Program-made: the position numbers and the translations under genes
Assembly (NCBI GenBank): GCA_947441325.1
Contig: CANETR010000108.1
Location: forward strand, 1-6,886
Direction of reading: 5' to 3'
Source of the DNA: Saprospiraceae bacterium
GTDB lineage: Bacteria > Bacteroidota > Bacteroidia > Chitinophagales > Saprospiraceae
Length of the DNA stretch: 6,886 bases
Shown: one piece after another, positions 1-6,886 of the stretch
Numbering within the stretch: position 1 is the first letter of the stretch
How the letters are laid out: every line of letters starts with the position of its first letter
Notes under the pieces: model-generated
Seen by the model: the letters and a program-made list of their open reading frames with translations, nothing else
Told to the model about the DNA's origin: nothing
The model's database searches: none

Positions 1-3000
1 CGCTATGTTGTAATACAGGCTGGTGCAATAGCTGAAAGAGGTATCAACGGAAGTGTTGAAAAAGATTTGCTTACTGAAGAAGAGTACTTGGACATTATTG
101 ATATGCTCCCCAAGGAGAATCAAATGCTTCCTGATGAAGATCCTAATAAATTCGTAGCAAAAATGGGCGCTGAAGCAATTCGCGACATGTTGCACAGAGT
201 TGATTTGGAAAAACTATCTTATGACCTCCGTCACAAAGCAGCTCACGAGAATTCTCAACAAAGAAAACTCGAAGCACTCAAAAGACTTCGTGTTGTAGAG
301 GCTTTCCGTGAAGGTCAACGTAACATGGATAACAGACCTGAATGGATGGTAGTAGACTATCTACCTGTTATTCCACCAGAACTCCGTCCATTAGTTCCAC
401 TCGATGGCGGTCGTTTTGCAAGTTCCGATTTGAACGATCTTTATCGCCGAGTAATTATACGTAACAATCGTCTGAAAAGACTTTTAGAAATCAAGGCACC
501 TGAAGTAATTCTTCGTAATGAGAAACGCATGCTTCAGGAAGCGGTAGACTCACTTTTTGACAACTCACGTAAATCAAATGCAGTTAAAGCTGAGGGTGGA
601 CGTGCGCTTAAGTCTTTGAGTGATGTACTAAAAGGTAAGCAAGGCCGTTTCCGTCAGAATCTACTTGGTAAACGTGTAGATTATTCTGGTCGTTCGGTAA
701 TTGTTGTTGGACCTACCTTAAAACTTCACGAGTGCGGTATTCCAAAAAATATGGCAGCTGAATTATTCAAGCCATTTGTTATACGCAAGCTTATTGAAAG
801 AGGTATTGTTAAAACAGTGAAGTCTGCCAAGAAATTGGTCGACAGAAAAGATCCAATTATATGGGATATATTGGAAAATGTTTTGAAAGGCCATCCGGTG
901 ATGCTAAATCGTGCTCCGACACTACACCGTTTGTCTATTCAAGCTTTCCAACCTAAACTTATCGAAGGAAAAGCGATTCAACTTCACCCATTGGTATGTA
1001 CAGCGTTCAACGCCGACTTTGACGGTGACCAGATGGCTGTTCACGTACCACTAAGTAATCAAGCCATTTTGGAAGCTCAGATTTTGATGCTTTCATCACA
1101 TAATATGCTTAACCCTCAGAATGGTACACCGATTACCCTTCCTTCACAGGATATGGTTTTGGGACTGTACTATATCACTAAGGGTAAAAGATCAATTGAT
1201 GGTGTGATCGTAAAAGGAGAGGGGCGTAAATTCTACTCTGCTGAGGAGGCGATTATTGCACACAATGAAGGTCAGGTTGAGTTACATGCTTATGTAACTG
1301 TAAGGGTACAGCATCCAAATGGAGATGGAACTTACAGCACAAAACGTATTGAAACTACTGTAGGTAGAATCATCTTTAATCAGGTTGTACCTAAAACACT
1401 CCCTTACATTGATGAGTTACTTTCGAAGAAGAACCTCAAAACTGTAATTGCTTACATCCTAAAGGAGACTAACTTCCCAACAGCGGCTAAGTTTTTGGAT
1501 GATATCAAAGATCTTGGTTTCTTCTGGGCTTATCGTGGCGGTTTGTCATTTAACCTGAGTGACCTACTCAATCCTTCCAATCGTGAAGAGGTTTTGGGCG
1601 AAGCTCATAGTACTGTAGATGAAATCTGGGATAACTATAACATGGGTCTTATCACCAATAATGAACGTTATAACCAGATTATCGACGAATGGACACAGGC
1701 GGACAATAAAATTACAACTACGTTGATGAAGGAGTTGTCAACACATAAACAAGGCTTTAACTCTGTTTATATGATGTTGGACTCTGGTGCACGTGGTTCT
1801 AAACAACAGATCAAACAGCTTTGTGGAATTCGTGGTCTGATGGCTAAACCTCGTAAATCTGGTGATACTGGAGGTGCAATCATTGAAAATCCAATCCTTT
1901 CGAACTTCGTAGCGGGTCTATCGGTTTTGGAATACTTCATTTCAACTCACGGTGCTCGTAAGGGTCTTGCGGATACGGCATTGAAAACTGCCGATGCGGG
2001 TTATCTTACACGTCGTCTTGTGGATGTTGCTCAAGATGTTGTAATCAATATACAAGATTGTAACACACTTCGCGGTATTACGGTAACTGCATTGATTGAA
2101 AACGATAAAATCGTTCAACCTTTGTCAGAGCGTATCGAAGGACGTTATCCATTACATGATATTTTCCATCCGGAAACTGAAGAATTGATTGTATCTGCTG
2201 ATGATGTTATAACTCCTGAGTTATCACTTGAAATCGAACATGCAGATATAGAAGAAGTTGAAGTGCGTTCAGTATTAACTTGCGAAGCACGTCATGGAAT
2301 CTGTTCAATGTGCTATGGTAAAAATCCTGCTACTGGTCGTATGACTGAAATGGGAGACGCCGTTGGCATTATTGCTGCACAATCAATTGGTGAACCTGGA
2401 ACTCAGCTTACACTTCGTACCTTCCACGTGGGTGGTGTGGCGTCTTATACTGCTGAAGAATCTGAACTCAAATCAAAATTTGACGGAAAGATTGAATTCG
2501 ACAGCGTTAAAACAGTTAGCTATTTTGACAAAGATAAAAACAAGCAGACACAAATTGTTATTTCGCGTACAGGTGAGATGAGAACCATTGATCCAAAAAA
2601 TAACCGTGTCCTTTCGACCGCGCACTTAGTGTATGGTTCCAATATCTATGTCAAAGAAGGTGATATTATTAAAAAAGGTGATTTAATAGCAGAATGGGAT
2701 GCCTATAATGCATCTATCATCAATGAATATGATGGTATCATTGTTTTCGATAATGTAGAGGAGGGTGTTACTTATCGCGTAGAACGTGATGAACAAACAG
2801 GTTATGAGCAAAAGGTAGTTATCGAATCTAAAAACAAACGTAAGGTACCAGTATTAAGAATTGTTGATAAAGATGAAAATGAGCTTCGCTCTTATACCAT
2901 TCCTGTGGGCTCTTATATCATGATTAATGATAATGACAAGGTTAGCGAAGGTCAAACTTTGGTTAAAATACCTCGTACTATGGGTAAAATTCAGGATATC

Positions 3001-3876
3001 ACAGGTGGTCTTCCACGTGTTACTGAGTTATTCGAAGCCCGTCGTCCAACCAATCCTGCCGTTGTTGCCGAGATTGATGGTATCATAAGCTTTGGTCGCG
3101 TAAAACGCGGTAATCGCGAAATTATGATTGAAGCTAAAGACGGTCAGAAGCGTAAATACCTAGTTGGTTTGTCAAGACATATCCTCGTACAGGAAGGTGA
3201 CTTCGTACGTGCCGGTACTTCTTTGTCAAATGGTGCCACTACTCCACAAGATATTTTGGCTATCAAAGGACCAAATGCAGTACAGCAGTATGTAATCGAT
3301 GGTATTCAGGAAGTTTACCGTGCACAGGGTATCACCATCAATGATAAACATATTGAGGTTATTACCCGTCAAATGATGCGTAAGGTTCAGATTGTTGATC
3401 CAGGCGACACCAAATTCCTAGAAAAAGAAGCAGCAGGTAAATTTGCCTTCTTGGAGGAAAATGACAGAATCTTTGACAAATTACTTGTTGAAGATGCCGG
3501 AGATTCTTCAAAATATTTCGCTGGTCAGTTTATTACAGAAAGGCAGCTTAGAGAAGAGAATTCTACACTACGTAGAAGCGACAAGAAACTCATGTCGGCT
3601 CGTCCTGCTGTCCCTGCAACTTCAAGACCTATTCTTCAAGGTATTACGAAAGCCTCTTTGGGCACTGAAAGCTGGATCTCAGCCGCTTCATTCCAAGAGA
3701 CGACCAAGGTACTCAGTACAGCAGCAATCTCTGCTCTTACCGATGACCTCGCCGGTCTCAAAGAAAATGTTATCGTAGGAAAACGTATTCCTGCAGGTAC
3801 AGGTATGAGACAGTTCGACGAAGCAGTTCTTACCGATGAAGAACTTGGAGAAGAATTCAGTGAAGGTGAATTTTAA
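1..3876 (+). CDS. rpoC: DNA-directed RNA polymerase subunit beta' (5'-truncated by window edge)
   Basis: Largest catalytic subunit of RNA polymerase. The frame is open from base 1, so the TTG at 67 is not the start; 1291 codons are present. Roughly 140-150 N-terminal residues, including the first zinc site, lie upstream. In window codon numbers: the switch-2/lid region with [15 protein letters not shown] is at about 211-231; NRAPTLHR is at 303-310; the Mg-binding NADFDGDQ has its three Asp at 339, 341 and 343; the bridge helix is at about 642-677. The second zinc site is Cys 687, 761, 768 and 771, with exactly the spacing of E. coli C814/C888/C895/C898. The trigger loop carries TRTFH (His 809, matching E. 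coli H936). About 187 residues (813-999) separate TFHVGG from ITGGLPRV, an SI3-like insertion. The C-terminus ends in an acidic tail ([12 protein letters not shown]). All catalytic motifs are intact. rpoB is expected just upstream. Arginine is mostly CGT, consistent with high expression. Confidence 0.99.
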   Translation, partial: RYVVIQAGAIAERGINGSVEKDLLTEEEYLDIIDMLPKENQMLPDEDPNKFVAKMGAEAIRDMLHRVDLEKLSYDLRHKAAHENSQQRKLEALKRLRVVEAFREGQRNMDNRPEWMVVDYLPVIPPELRPLVPLDGGRFASSDLNDLYRRVIIRNNRLKRLLEIKAPEVILRNEKRMLQEAVDSLFDNSRKSNAVKAEGGRALKSLSDVLKGKQGRFRQNLLGKRVDYSGRSVIVVGPTLKLHECGIPKNMAAELFKPFVIRKLIERGIVKTVKSAKKLVDRKDPIIWDILENVLKGHPVMLNRAPTLHRLSIQAFQPKLIEGKAIQLHPLVCTAFNADFDGDQMAVHVPLSNQAILEAQILMLSSHNMLNPQNGTPITLPSQDMVLGLYYITKGKRSIDGVIVKGEGRKFYSAEEAIIAHNEGQVELHAYVTVRVQHPNGDGTYSTKRIETTVGRIIFNQVVPKTLPYIDELLSKKNLKTVIAYILKETNFPTAAKFLDDIKDLGFFWAYRGGLSFNLSDLLNPSNREEVLGEAHSTVDEIWDNYNMGLITNNERYNQIIDEWTQADNKITTTLMKELSTHKQGFNSVYMMLDSGARGSKQQIKQLCGIRGLMAKPRKSGDTGGAIIENPILSNFVAGLSVLEYFISTHGARKGLADTALKTADAGYLTRRLVDVAQDVVINIQDCNTLRGITVTALIENDKIVQPLSERIEGRYPLHDIFHPETEELIVSADDVITPELSLEIEHADIEEVEVRSVLTCEARHGICSMCYGKNPATGRMTEMGDAVGIIAAQSIGEPGTQLTLRTFHVGGVASYTAEESELKSKFDGKIEFDSVKTVSYFDKDKNKQTQIVISRTGEMRTIDPKNNRVLSTAHLVYGSNIYVKEGDIIKKGDLIAEWDAYNASIINEYDGIIVFDNVEEGVTYRVERDEQTGYEQKVVIESKNKRKVPVLRIVDKDENELRSYTIPVGSYIMINDNDKVSEGQTLVKIPRTMGKIQDITGGLPRVTELFEARRPTNPAVVAEIDGIISFGRVKRGNREIMIEAKDGQKRKYLVGLSRHILVQEGDFVRAGTSLSNGATTPQDILAIKGPNAVQQYVIDGIQEVYRAQGITINDKHIEVITRQMMRKVQIVDPGDTKFLEKEAAGKFAFLEENDRIFDKLLVEDAGDSSKYFAGQFITERQLREENSTLRRSDKKLMSARPAVPATSRPILQGITKASLGTESWISAASFQETTKVLSTAAISALTDDLAGLKENVIVGKRIPAGTGMRQFDEAVLTDEELGEEFSEGEF

Positions 3877-3904
3877 TTAACCATCGTTAATTGAATATAA
3901 ATTT

Positions 3905-3937
3905 AAAGCCGGTTTCAGAAATGAAACCGGCTTTTTT
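3905..3937. terminator. Rho-independent terminator between convergent rpoC and DUF3467 gene
   Basis: A perfect 9-bp inverted repeat, GCCGGTTTC (3908-3916) and GAAACCGGC (3923-3931), encloses the 6-nt loop AGAAAT. It is followed by six T (3932-3937), and three flanking A:T pairs (3905-3907 with 3932-3934) can extend the stem. It lies 28 bp after the rpoC stop, so it ends the rpoC transcript. Read from the other strand, the stem is followed by TTTAAATTTATA, which is T-rich but interrupted, so it could also serve the convergent gene less efficiently. The bidirectional role is inferred. Confidence 0.93.
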
Positions 3938-3964
3938 AATAACGCAGATAAATTTGGCTATAAA

Positions 3965-4279
3965 TCAAGCCTGCCCTGTAGGACCACTGAACCCCATTGG
4001 GAATGGTGGAATGCCCCCGTCAATGTCTTGAATAGTCCCAAAACTTTCTTCATATCTTTTGATATTATCCCTTAGTGCCATCATGAGCCTTTTTGCATGC
4101 TGCGGGGTAAGGATTACGCGAGATTTTACCTTTGCTTGCGCAACATTTGGCATCATTCTTACGAAATCAAGTACGAATTCTGAATGAGAATGAGTTATAA
4201 TTGCCAAATTTGAATATACACCCTCTGCTATCTCTTCAGGTAGCTCAATATTTATTTCGTTAGGTTTCTTTTCCTGCAT
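3965..4279 (-). CDS. DUF3467 family protein
   Basis: A 104-residue protein matching the DUF3467 family as I know it from Bacteroidota. The recognisable pattern is an acidic N-terminus (IELPEEIAEGVYSNLA, residues 11-26), then ITHSHSEFVLDFVRMMP (28-44), AKVKSRVILTP (49-59), and a helical segment HAKRLMMALRDNIKRYEESFG (61-81) with the family's usual K-RL-AL--NI--YE spacing. The tail is rich in Gly and Pro (GGIPPFPMGFSGPTG). There is no signal peptide or membrane segment, so it is cytosolic. The molecular function is not established. The gene converges on rpoC, sharing an 88-bp gap with the terminator. From memory, homologues often sit directly downstream of rpoC on the same strand, so this orientation may be a local difference. 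The ATG at 4279 gives the usual family N-terminus and has an A/T-rich leader with no Shine-Dalgarno motif. Confidence 0.9.
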   Translation of the reverse strand: MQEKKPNEINIELPEEIAEGVYSNLAIITHSHSEFVLDFVRMMPNVAQAKVKSRVILTPQHAKRLMMALRDNIKRYEESFGTIQDIDGGIPPFPMGFSGPTGQA

Positions 4280-4314
4280 AATGTTAAAATTTTATTGTGT
4301 CTTTAAATATGCCG

Positions 4315-4345
4315 CAAATTAAGAATTTAAATCTTATTGGCAAAA
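4315..4345 (-). promoter_or_regulatory. Candidate Bacteroidota-type promoter for the DUF3467 gene
   Basis: On the minus strand, TTTTG (4345-4341) is followed after 18 bp by TTAATTTG (4322-4315). The second element matches 7 of 8 positions of the Bacteroidota -7 consensus TAnnTTTG, and the first fits the TTTG/TTG -33 element. Transcription would start near 4310, giving a leader of about 30 nt before the ATG at 4279. The region is AT-rich, so chance matches are possible. Confidence 0.4.
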
Positions 4346-4426
4346 GTGCAAGGATTATATATCTATTTTGCGTTGTTATAAAGGGAACAATGGGTATTTT
4401 TATATCGAGAATTCAGCATATTTTAT

Positions 4427-4434
4427 TACCTTTA
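4427..4434 (+). promoter_or_regulatory. Weak candidate -7 element for the lipoprotein-ruvC cluster
   Basis: TACCTTTA matches 7 of 8 positions of TAnnTTTG and lies 32 bp before the ATG at 4467, so a start near 4440 would leave a short leader. No TTG-type -33 element is found at the preferred distance; the nearest T-run (4397-4401) is 25 bp upstream, which is too far. A promoter must lie in 4280-4466 if the cluster is transcribed on its own, but this exact site is uncertain. Confidence 0.2.
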
Positions 4435-4466
4435 TTTTTTCAAGAATGTAAACTTTAAAAACTGTT

Positions 4467-5000
4467 ATGAAATTTCATGTTATAATTTGTTTTTTATTTG
4501 CTTCGGGATTTTTTTTAAATTCCTGCAATGGTGGAGATAAAAAAGATGTAAATGCAAATCCAAACACCAAAATCAAAAGAAATAAAATTGATAAATCGGA
4601 TAAAGAGAAATTTAAATTAGATCCTGAAAAAGATTTTATTGAAGTTGTTGCAAAGGGCAAAACCTCAGATGCCGAAGAATTTATAAAAAAAGCAAATACT
4701 GATACGGCTGAAATTGCAGCTAAAGCTGTATTGGAAAATGTATTACTTCATTTTAATGAAACTGAAATTGAAGATGATTTGCTGGTATTTGGCTTAGAAT
4801 CTGATATGGAAATTAATTTAGATTTTGAATTAATCAGCGATAAAGCTATAGTTTATGCCGCTGTCCAAAAAGTCAATATCCCCTCAAAATTGGTATTTAA
4901 AGCAGTGAAGTTGAATAAATTAAAAGCAGGTGTTTATTATTTTATTCTTAGGGATGAGAAAGGAAAAGAATTGATTAAAAAGATCAAGATTAAGCACTGA
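4467..5000 (+). CDS. Putative envelope lipoprotein of unknown function
   Basis: I do not recognise a family for this 177-residue protein. The N-terminus is a lipoprotein signal peptide: a Lys, a hydrophobic core (VIICFLFASGFF), and the lipobox LNSC with acylated Cys at residue 20. A highly charged, lysine-rich linker follows (about 24-56), then a mixed region with a probable helix (67-95). The last ~50 residues look like beta strands and end in KLKAGVYYFILRD (151-163) and ELIKKIKIKH (168-177). That ending resembles a type IX secretion C-terminal sorting domain (LxxGxYxxxL, then basic KKIxI), but the resemblance is partial. The start is well bounded: the only in-frame upstream ATG (4446) is followed at once by TAA. 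It probably sits in the outer or inner membrane facing the periplasm or surface. It leads a same-strand cluster, 24 bp before ruvC. Its AT-rich, lysine-rich composition is consistent with a fast-evolving lineage-specific gene. Confidence 0.8.
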   Translation: MKFHVIICFLFASGFFLNSCNGGDKKDVNANPNTKIKRNKIDKSDKEKFKLDPEKDFIEVVAKGKTSDAEEFIKKANTDTAEIAAKAVLENVLLHFNETEIEDDLLVFGLESDMEINLDFELISDKAIVYAAVQKVNIPSKLVFKAVKLNKLKAGVYYFILRDEKGKELIKKIKIKH

Positions 5001-5024
5001 TAGTGATTTTTTAAATTTTTAAAA

Positions 5025-5576
5025 ATGAAAAAAATAATCCTTGGGATAGATCCCGGATCAAATATTTTGGGTTATTCTTTTTTGCAAACCGATAAGGATA
5101 AACCCCGTTTGGTTAGTATGGGTGTGCTCGATATGAGAAAATTTGAGGATCAATCTGAAAAGTTGAAATTTATCTTTGAAGAACTTCAAAAACTTATTAA
5201 AATTTATGAGCCGAATGAAGCCGCAATAGAAGCGCCATTTTTCGGTAAGGACGCGCAGGCAATGCTCAAATTGGGAAGGGCACAGGGTGCTGCTATGACG
5301 GCAGTTTCCTGTAACGGAATAAATGTAACAGAATACAGCCCACGTTCGGTAAAAAAATCTGTAACAGGAAAAGGGGCGGCATCAAAAGAGCAAGTCGCTG
5401 CTATGTTGCCACATATTGTCATAGGAGATTTTCATCATAAATTTATGGATGCGACCGATTCGGTTGCGGTAGCCTATTGTCACTATATACAGAGCAATTC
5501 AATTTTAGGGAAAAAAGGTAAAAAATATTCCGGATGGGGTGATTTCATTAAAGATAACCCTGATAAATTAAAGTAA
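5025..5576 (+). CDS. ruvC: Crossover junction endodeoxyribonuclease RuvC
   Basis: Holliday-junction resolvase that, as a dimer, makes paired Mg-dependent nicks in four-way junctions moved by RuvAB, completing recombinational repair in the cytosol. The 183-residue protein is full length for the family. It opens with the RNase H-like strand ILGIDPGS (Asp 9) and continues with AAIEAPFF (Glu 69, aromatic residues 72-73) and KLGRAQG (82-88). Next is a basic stretch SVKKSVTGKGAASKEQV with Lys 110, 111 and 121, and then MDATDSVAVA (Asp 142 and 145). These correspond to E. coli D7, E66, D138 and D141, so the catalytic tetrad is complete. The tail GKKGKKYSGWGDFIKDNPDKLK extends beyond the core in the style I recall for Bacteroidota RuvC. 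The ATG at 5025 places Asp 9 at the normal distance from the N-terminus. It starts 24 bp after the lipoprotein gene and ends 1 bp before the CYTH gene. ruvA and ruvB are not in the window. Confidence 0.97.
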   Translation: MKKIILGIDPGSNILGYSFLQTDKDKPRLVSMGVLDMRKFEDQSEKLKFIFEELQKLIKIYEPNEAAIEAPFFGKDAQAMLKLGRAQGAAMTAVSCNGINVTEYSPRSVKKSVTGKGAASKEQVAAMLPHIVIGDFHHKFMDATDSVAVAYCHYIQSNSILGKKGKKYSGWGDFIKDNPDKLK

Positions 5577-5577
5577 A

Positions 5578-6048
5578 ATGGGGATTGAAATCGAAAGAAA
5601 ATATACAGTAAACGAGCATGTTCAAGAATTTATAAAAACATTATCCGACGGGGAGGAAATCTGTCAGGGTTATTTGAATGCTGCACCTGAACGCACGGTG
5701 CGGGTTAGAATTAAGGGGCAAAAAGCATACCTTACCATAAAAGGGAAAAATCAAGGAATAAGCCGACTGGAATTTGAATATGAAATTCCCTTGGAAGATG
5801 CCAGGCAACTATTATTGATTTGCGAACCTTATTGCATAGAAAAAATAAGATATACTTTCAGCTTGGATAATTTAATCTGGGAATTAGACGTTTTTAAAGG
5901 AAGATTGGAGGGCTTGATCATTGCAGAAATAGAATTGAATGATGAAAATGAAGTCATAAAGCTACCCGATTGGATTGAAAAAGAAGTCTCACATGACCCC
6001 AGATATTATAACAGTAATTTGTCAAAAACAGGGGGCATAAATTTATAA
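5578..6048 (+). CDS. CYTH domain protein (triphosphate tunnel metalloenzyme)
   Basis: A single-domain CYTH/TTM protein of 156 residues, the normal size for compact bacterial members such as the Nitrosomonas europaea enzyme. It carries the signature ExExK at the start (Glu 4, Glu 6, Lys 8 in IEIERKY). Tunnel residues then follow in order: QGYL (30-33), RVRIKG with Arg 42 and 44, TIKG (Lys 55), LEFEYEI (64-70), EKIRY (Lys 89, Arg 91), WELDVF (Glu 102, Asp 104), AEIEL (Glu 117, Glu 119) and DPRYYNSNL (140-148). The family binds triphosphate groups inside an eight-stranded tunnel with Mg or Mn. Close single-domain bacterial relatives hydrolyse inorganic tripolyphosphate, so that is the likeliest activity; thiamine triphosphatase or adenylate cyclase activity cannot be ruled out from sequence. 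No signal peptide, so cytosolic. The start is 1 bp after the ruvC stop, suggesting translational coupling. None of its nine Arg codons is CGT, unlike rpoC, consistent with modest expression. Confidence 0.93.
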   Translation: MGIEIERKYTVNEHVQEFIKTLSDGEEICQGYLNAAPERTVRVRIKGQKAYLTIKGKNQGISRLEFEYEIPLEDARQLLLICEPYCIEKIRYTFSLDNLIWELDVFKGRLEGLIIAEIELNDENEVIKLPDWIEKEVSHDPRYYNSNLSKTGGINL

Positions 6049-6054
6049 CTCGAT

Positions 6055-6886
6055 ATGCGTAAGGCACTATTTATTATTGTTTTTTTTCTTTGTCTGATTC
6101 AAGCGCAGGCCCAAAGTTTTATTACATCTAAAAATGCACCTGAGAAAATAAAGGAAGCATTTAAAATAGCCTTTGCAGATTTTAACGCAGAAAACTATAG
6201 TAAATCCATTAAAGAGCTGGATAAAATAATTAAAAAATGCCCCAATTTTATCAATGCTTATCAGCTAATGGCCGACTGTTATATTCAGCAAAAAAATTGG
6301 AAAGAGGCTACCATATTTCTAAATAAGGCCGCTTCATTGGGCCCTGATTATGACCCCAAAATTTATTACCTGCTGGGCCAGATTGCGATGGAGCAAGAAC
6401 AGTATGTAGATGCCCGATCACAGTTTGAAAAGTTTTTAAAATACCCATCAAAAAGTGATGCCATCAGTAATAGAGCAAAAAAATTACTGGGTGATGCAAT
6501 TTTCAGGCCCGATGCGCTTTCAAAACCTGTAAGGTTTGAACCCAAAAATATGGGGACTAACATAAACTCTTCCAACAGAGACTATTTTCCATCTATCACA
6601 GCCGATGAAAATACCATGATATTTACTGTTCAGATAGGCGAGGGGCAATATGGACAGGAAGATTTGTACCGCAGCTTGAAAAAAAATGGAGAATGGACAA
6701 AAGCCGAACCCATACCCAATGTAAATACCACCGAAAATGAAGCGGCGCAATCGATATCTGCCGATGGTAAATTTTTGGTTTTTACAGTTTGTAACAGAAC
6801 TGGTGACTTTGGAAGTTGCGATTTATATTTTTCAGAAAGAATCAATGGCCGTTGGTCCGACCCTAAAAATTTAGGATCAGCTATCA
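6055..6886 (+). CDS. Secreted TPR and PD40 beta-propeller protein, PorE/OmpA-family-like (3'-truncated)
   Basis: The reading frame is open from the ATG at 6055 to the window edge (277 codons and one extra base). The first 19 residues form a Sec signal peptide: MRK, a hydrophobic core, and AQA with cleavage before Gln 20. Three TPR-like helical pairs follow (about 31-65, 66-99 and 100-135), with typical spacing such as NAYQLMADCYIQQKNWKEA. From about 158 a PD40/WD40-like propeller begins. Two blades show the repeat YFPSITADENTMIFT...EDLYRS (177-206) and AAQSISADGKFLVFT...CDLYFS (230-260). TPR plus PD40 in this order is typical of large Bacteroidota envelope proteins that end in an OmpA-like peptidoglycan-binding domain, including the type IX secretion component PorE. 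That C-terminal part is not in the window. Unlike PorE, which is a lipoprotein, this protein has no lipobox, so it may be a paralogue. It begins 6 bp after the CYTH gene and is likely co-transcribed. Confidence 0.85.
   Translation, partial: MRKALFIIVFFLCLIQAQAQSFITSKNAPEKIKEAFKIAFADFNAENYSKSIKELDKIIKKCPNFINAYQLMADCYIQQKNWKEATIFLNKAASLGPDYDPKIYYLLGQIAMEQEQYVDARSQFEKFLKYPSKSDAISNRAKKLLGDAIFRPDALSKPVRFEPKNMGTNINSSNRDYFPSITADENTMIFTVQIGEGQYGQEDLYRSLKKNGEWTKAEPIPNVNTTENEAAQSISADGKFLVFTVCNRTGDFGSCDLYFSERINGRWSDPKNLGSAI

Noticed and set aside
67..69. TTG at 67 as the start of rpoC
   Set aside because: The frame is open to base 1 and codons 1-22 match conserved beta' sequence (RYVVIQAG), so the gene simply continues from outside the window.
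2363..2581. 72-codon open frame inside rpoC, plus strand
   Set aside because: Lies entirely within the conserved trigger-loop part of rpoC in another frame and resembles no known protein.
3443..3778. 111-codon open frame inside rpoC, plus strand
   Set aside because: Out-of-frame shadow of the conserved rpoC C-terminal region; no signal peptide or domain pattern.
4363..4370. CTATTTTG as a plus-strand -7 element
   Set aside because: The first two positions do not match TAnnTTTG, the nearest TTG is 23 bp upstream, and it lies nearly 100 bp from the start codon.
5001..5024. T-run followed by A-run between the lipoprotein gene and ruvC, as a terminator
   Set aside because: It can form only A:T pairs with no GC-rich stem, so it is unlikely to terminate transcription.
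4475..5422. Minus-strand open frames opposite the lipoprotein gene (4475-4660) and ruvC (5204-5422)
   Set aside because: Both are antisense to genes with clear signal peptide or catalytic motifs. Their hydrophobic or Ala/Ser-rich products follow from the opposite-strand codons.
6366..6845. Three overlapping minus-strand open frames at the right end
   Set aside because: They overlap each other and lie antisense to the TPR/PD40 gene, whose plus-strand frame shows a signal peptide and repeat domains.
1..6886. Mobile element, CRISPR array, tRNA/rRNA or defence system
   Set aside because: No repeats with spacers, transposase or integrase motifs, terminal inverted repeats, tRNA-like cloverleaf or recognisable defence gene seen on either strand.

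Overview
The window reads as an ordinary stretch of a Bacteroidota chromosome. The main evidence is the large RpoC, whose Bacteroidota-style sequence includes an SI3-like trigger-loop insertion and an acidic C-terminal tail. Supporting evidence is a DUF3467 gene beside rpoC, a lipoprotein with a short signal peptide, a secreted TPR/PD40 protein with an AQA-Q cleavage site, and AT-rich leaders without Shine-Dalgarno motifs. The RpoC N-terminal part suggests the Chitinophagales/Sphingobacteriales/Saprospirales side of the phylum, but that is only an impression from memory.

Layout. Bases 1-3876 (+) are the 3' nine-tenths of rpoC; the N-terminal zinc-binding region lies before the window. A strong hairpin with a T-tract at about 3905-3937 ends the transcript. 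It sits between rpoC and a convergent DUF3467 gene (3965-4279, -). The 187-bp spacer at 4280-4466 separates two divergent genes and should hold promoters for both; only the minus-strand one has a reasonable Bacteroidota-type match.

A tight plus-strand cluster follows: a small lipoprotein of unknown function (4467-5000), ruvC (5025-5576), a CYTH/triphosphate tunnel metalloenzyme (5578-6048), and the 5' part of a secreted TPR plus PD40 beta-propeller protein (6055 to beyond 6886). The gaps are 24, 1 and 6 bp and no terminator is visible, so one transcript is likely. The products act in different places (envelope, Holliday junction, cytosolic polyphosphate chemistry, cell surface or periplasm), so co-transcription does not point to a single pathway.

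I see no mobile element, CRISPR array, RNA gene or clear sign of horizontal transfer. I found no convincing undescribed system. The best leads are the lipoprotein with a type IX-sorting-domain-like tail, the opposite-strand position of DUF3467 next to rpoC, and the truncated PorE-like gene at the right edge.
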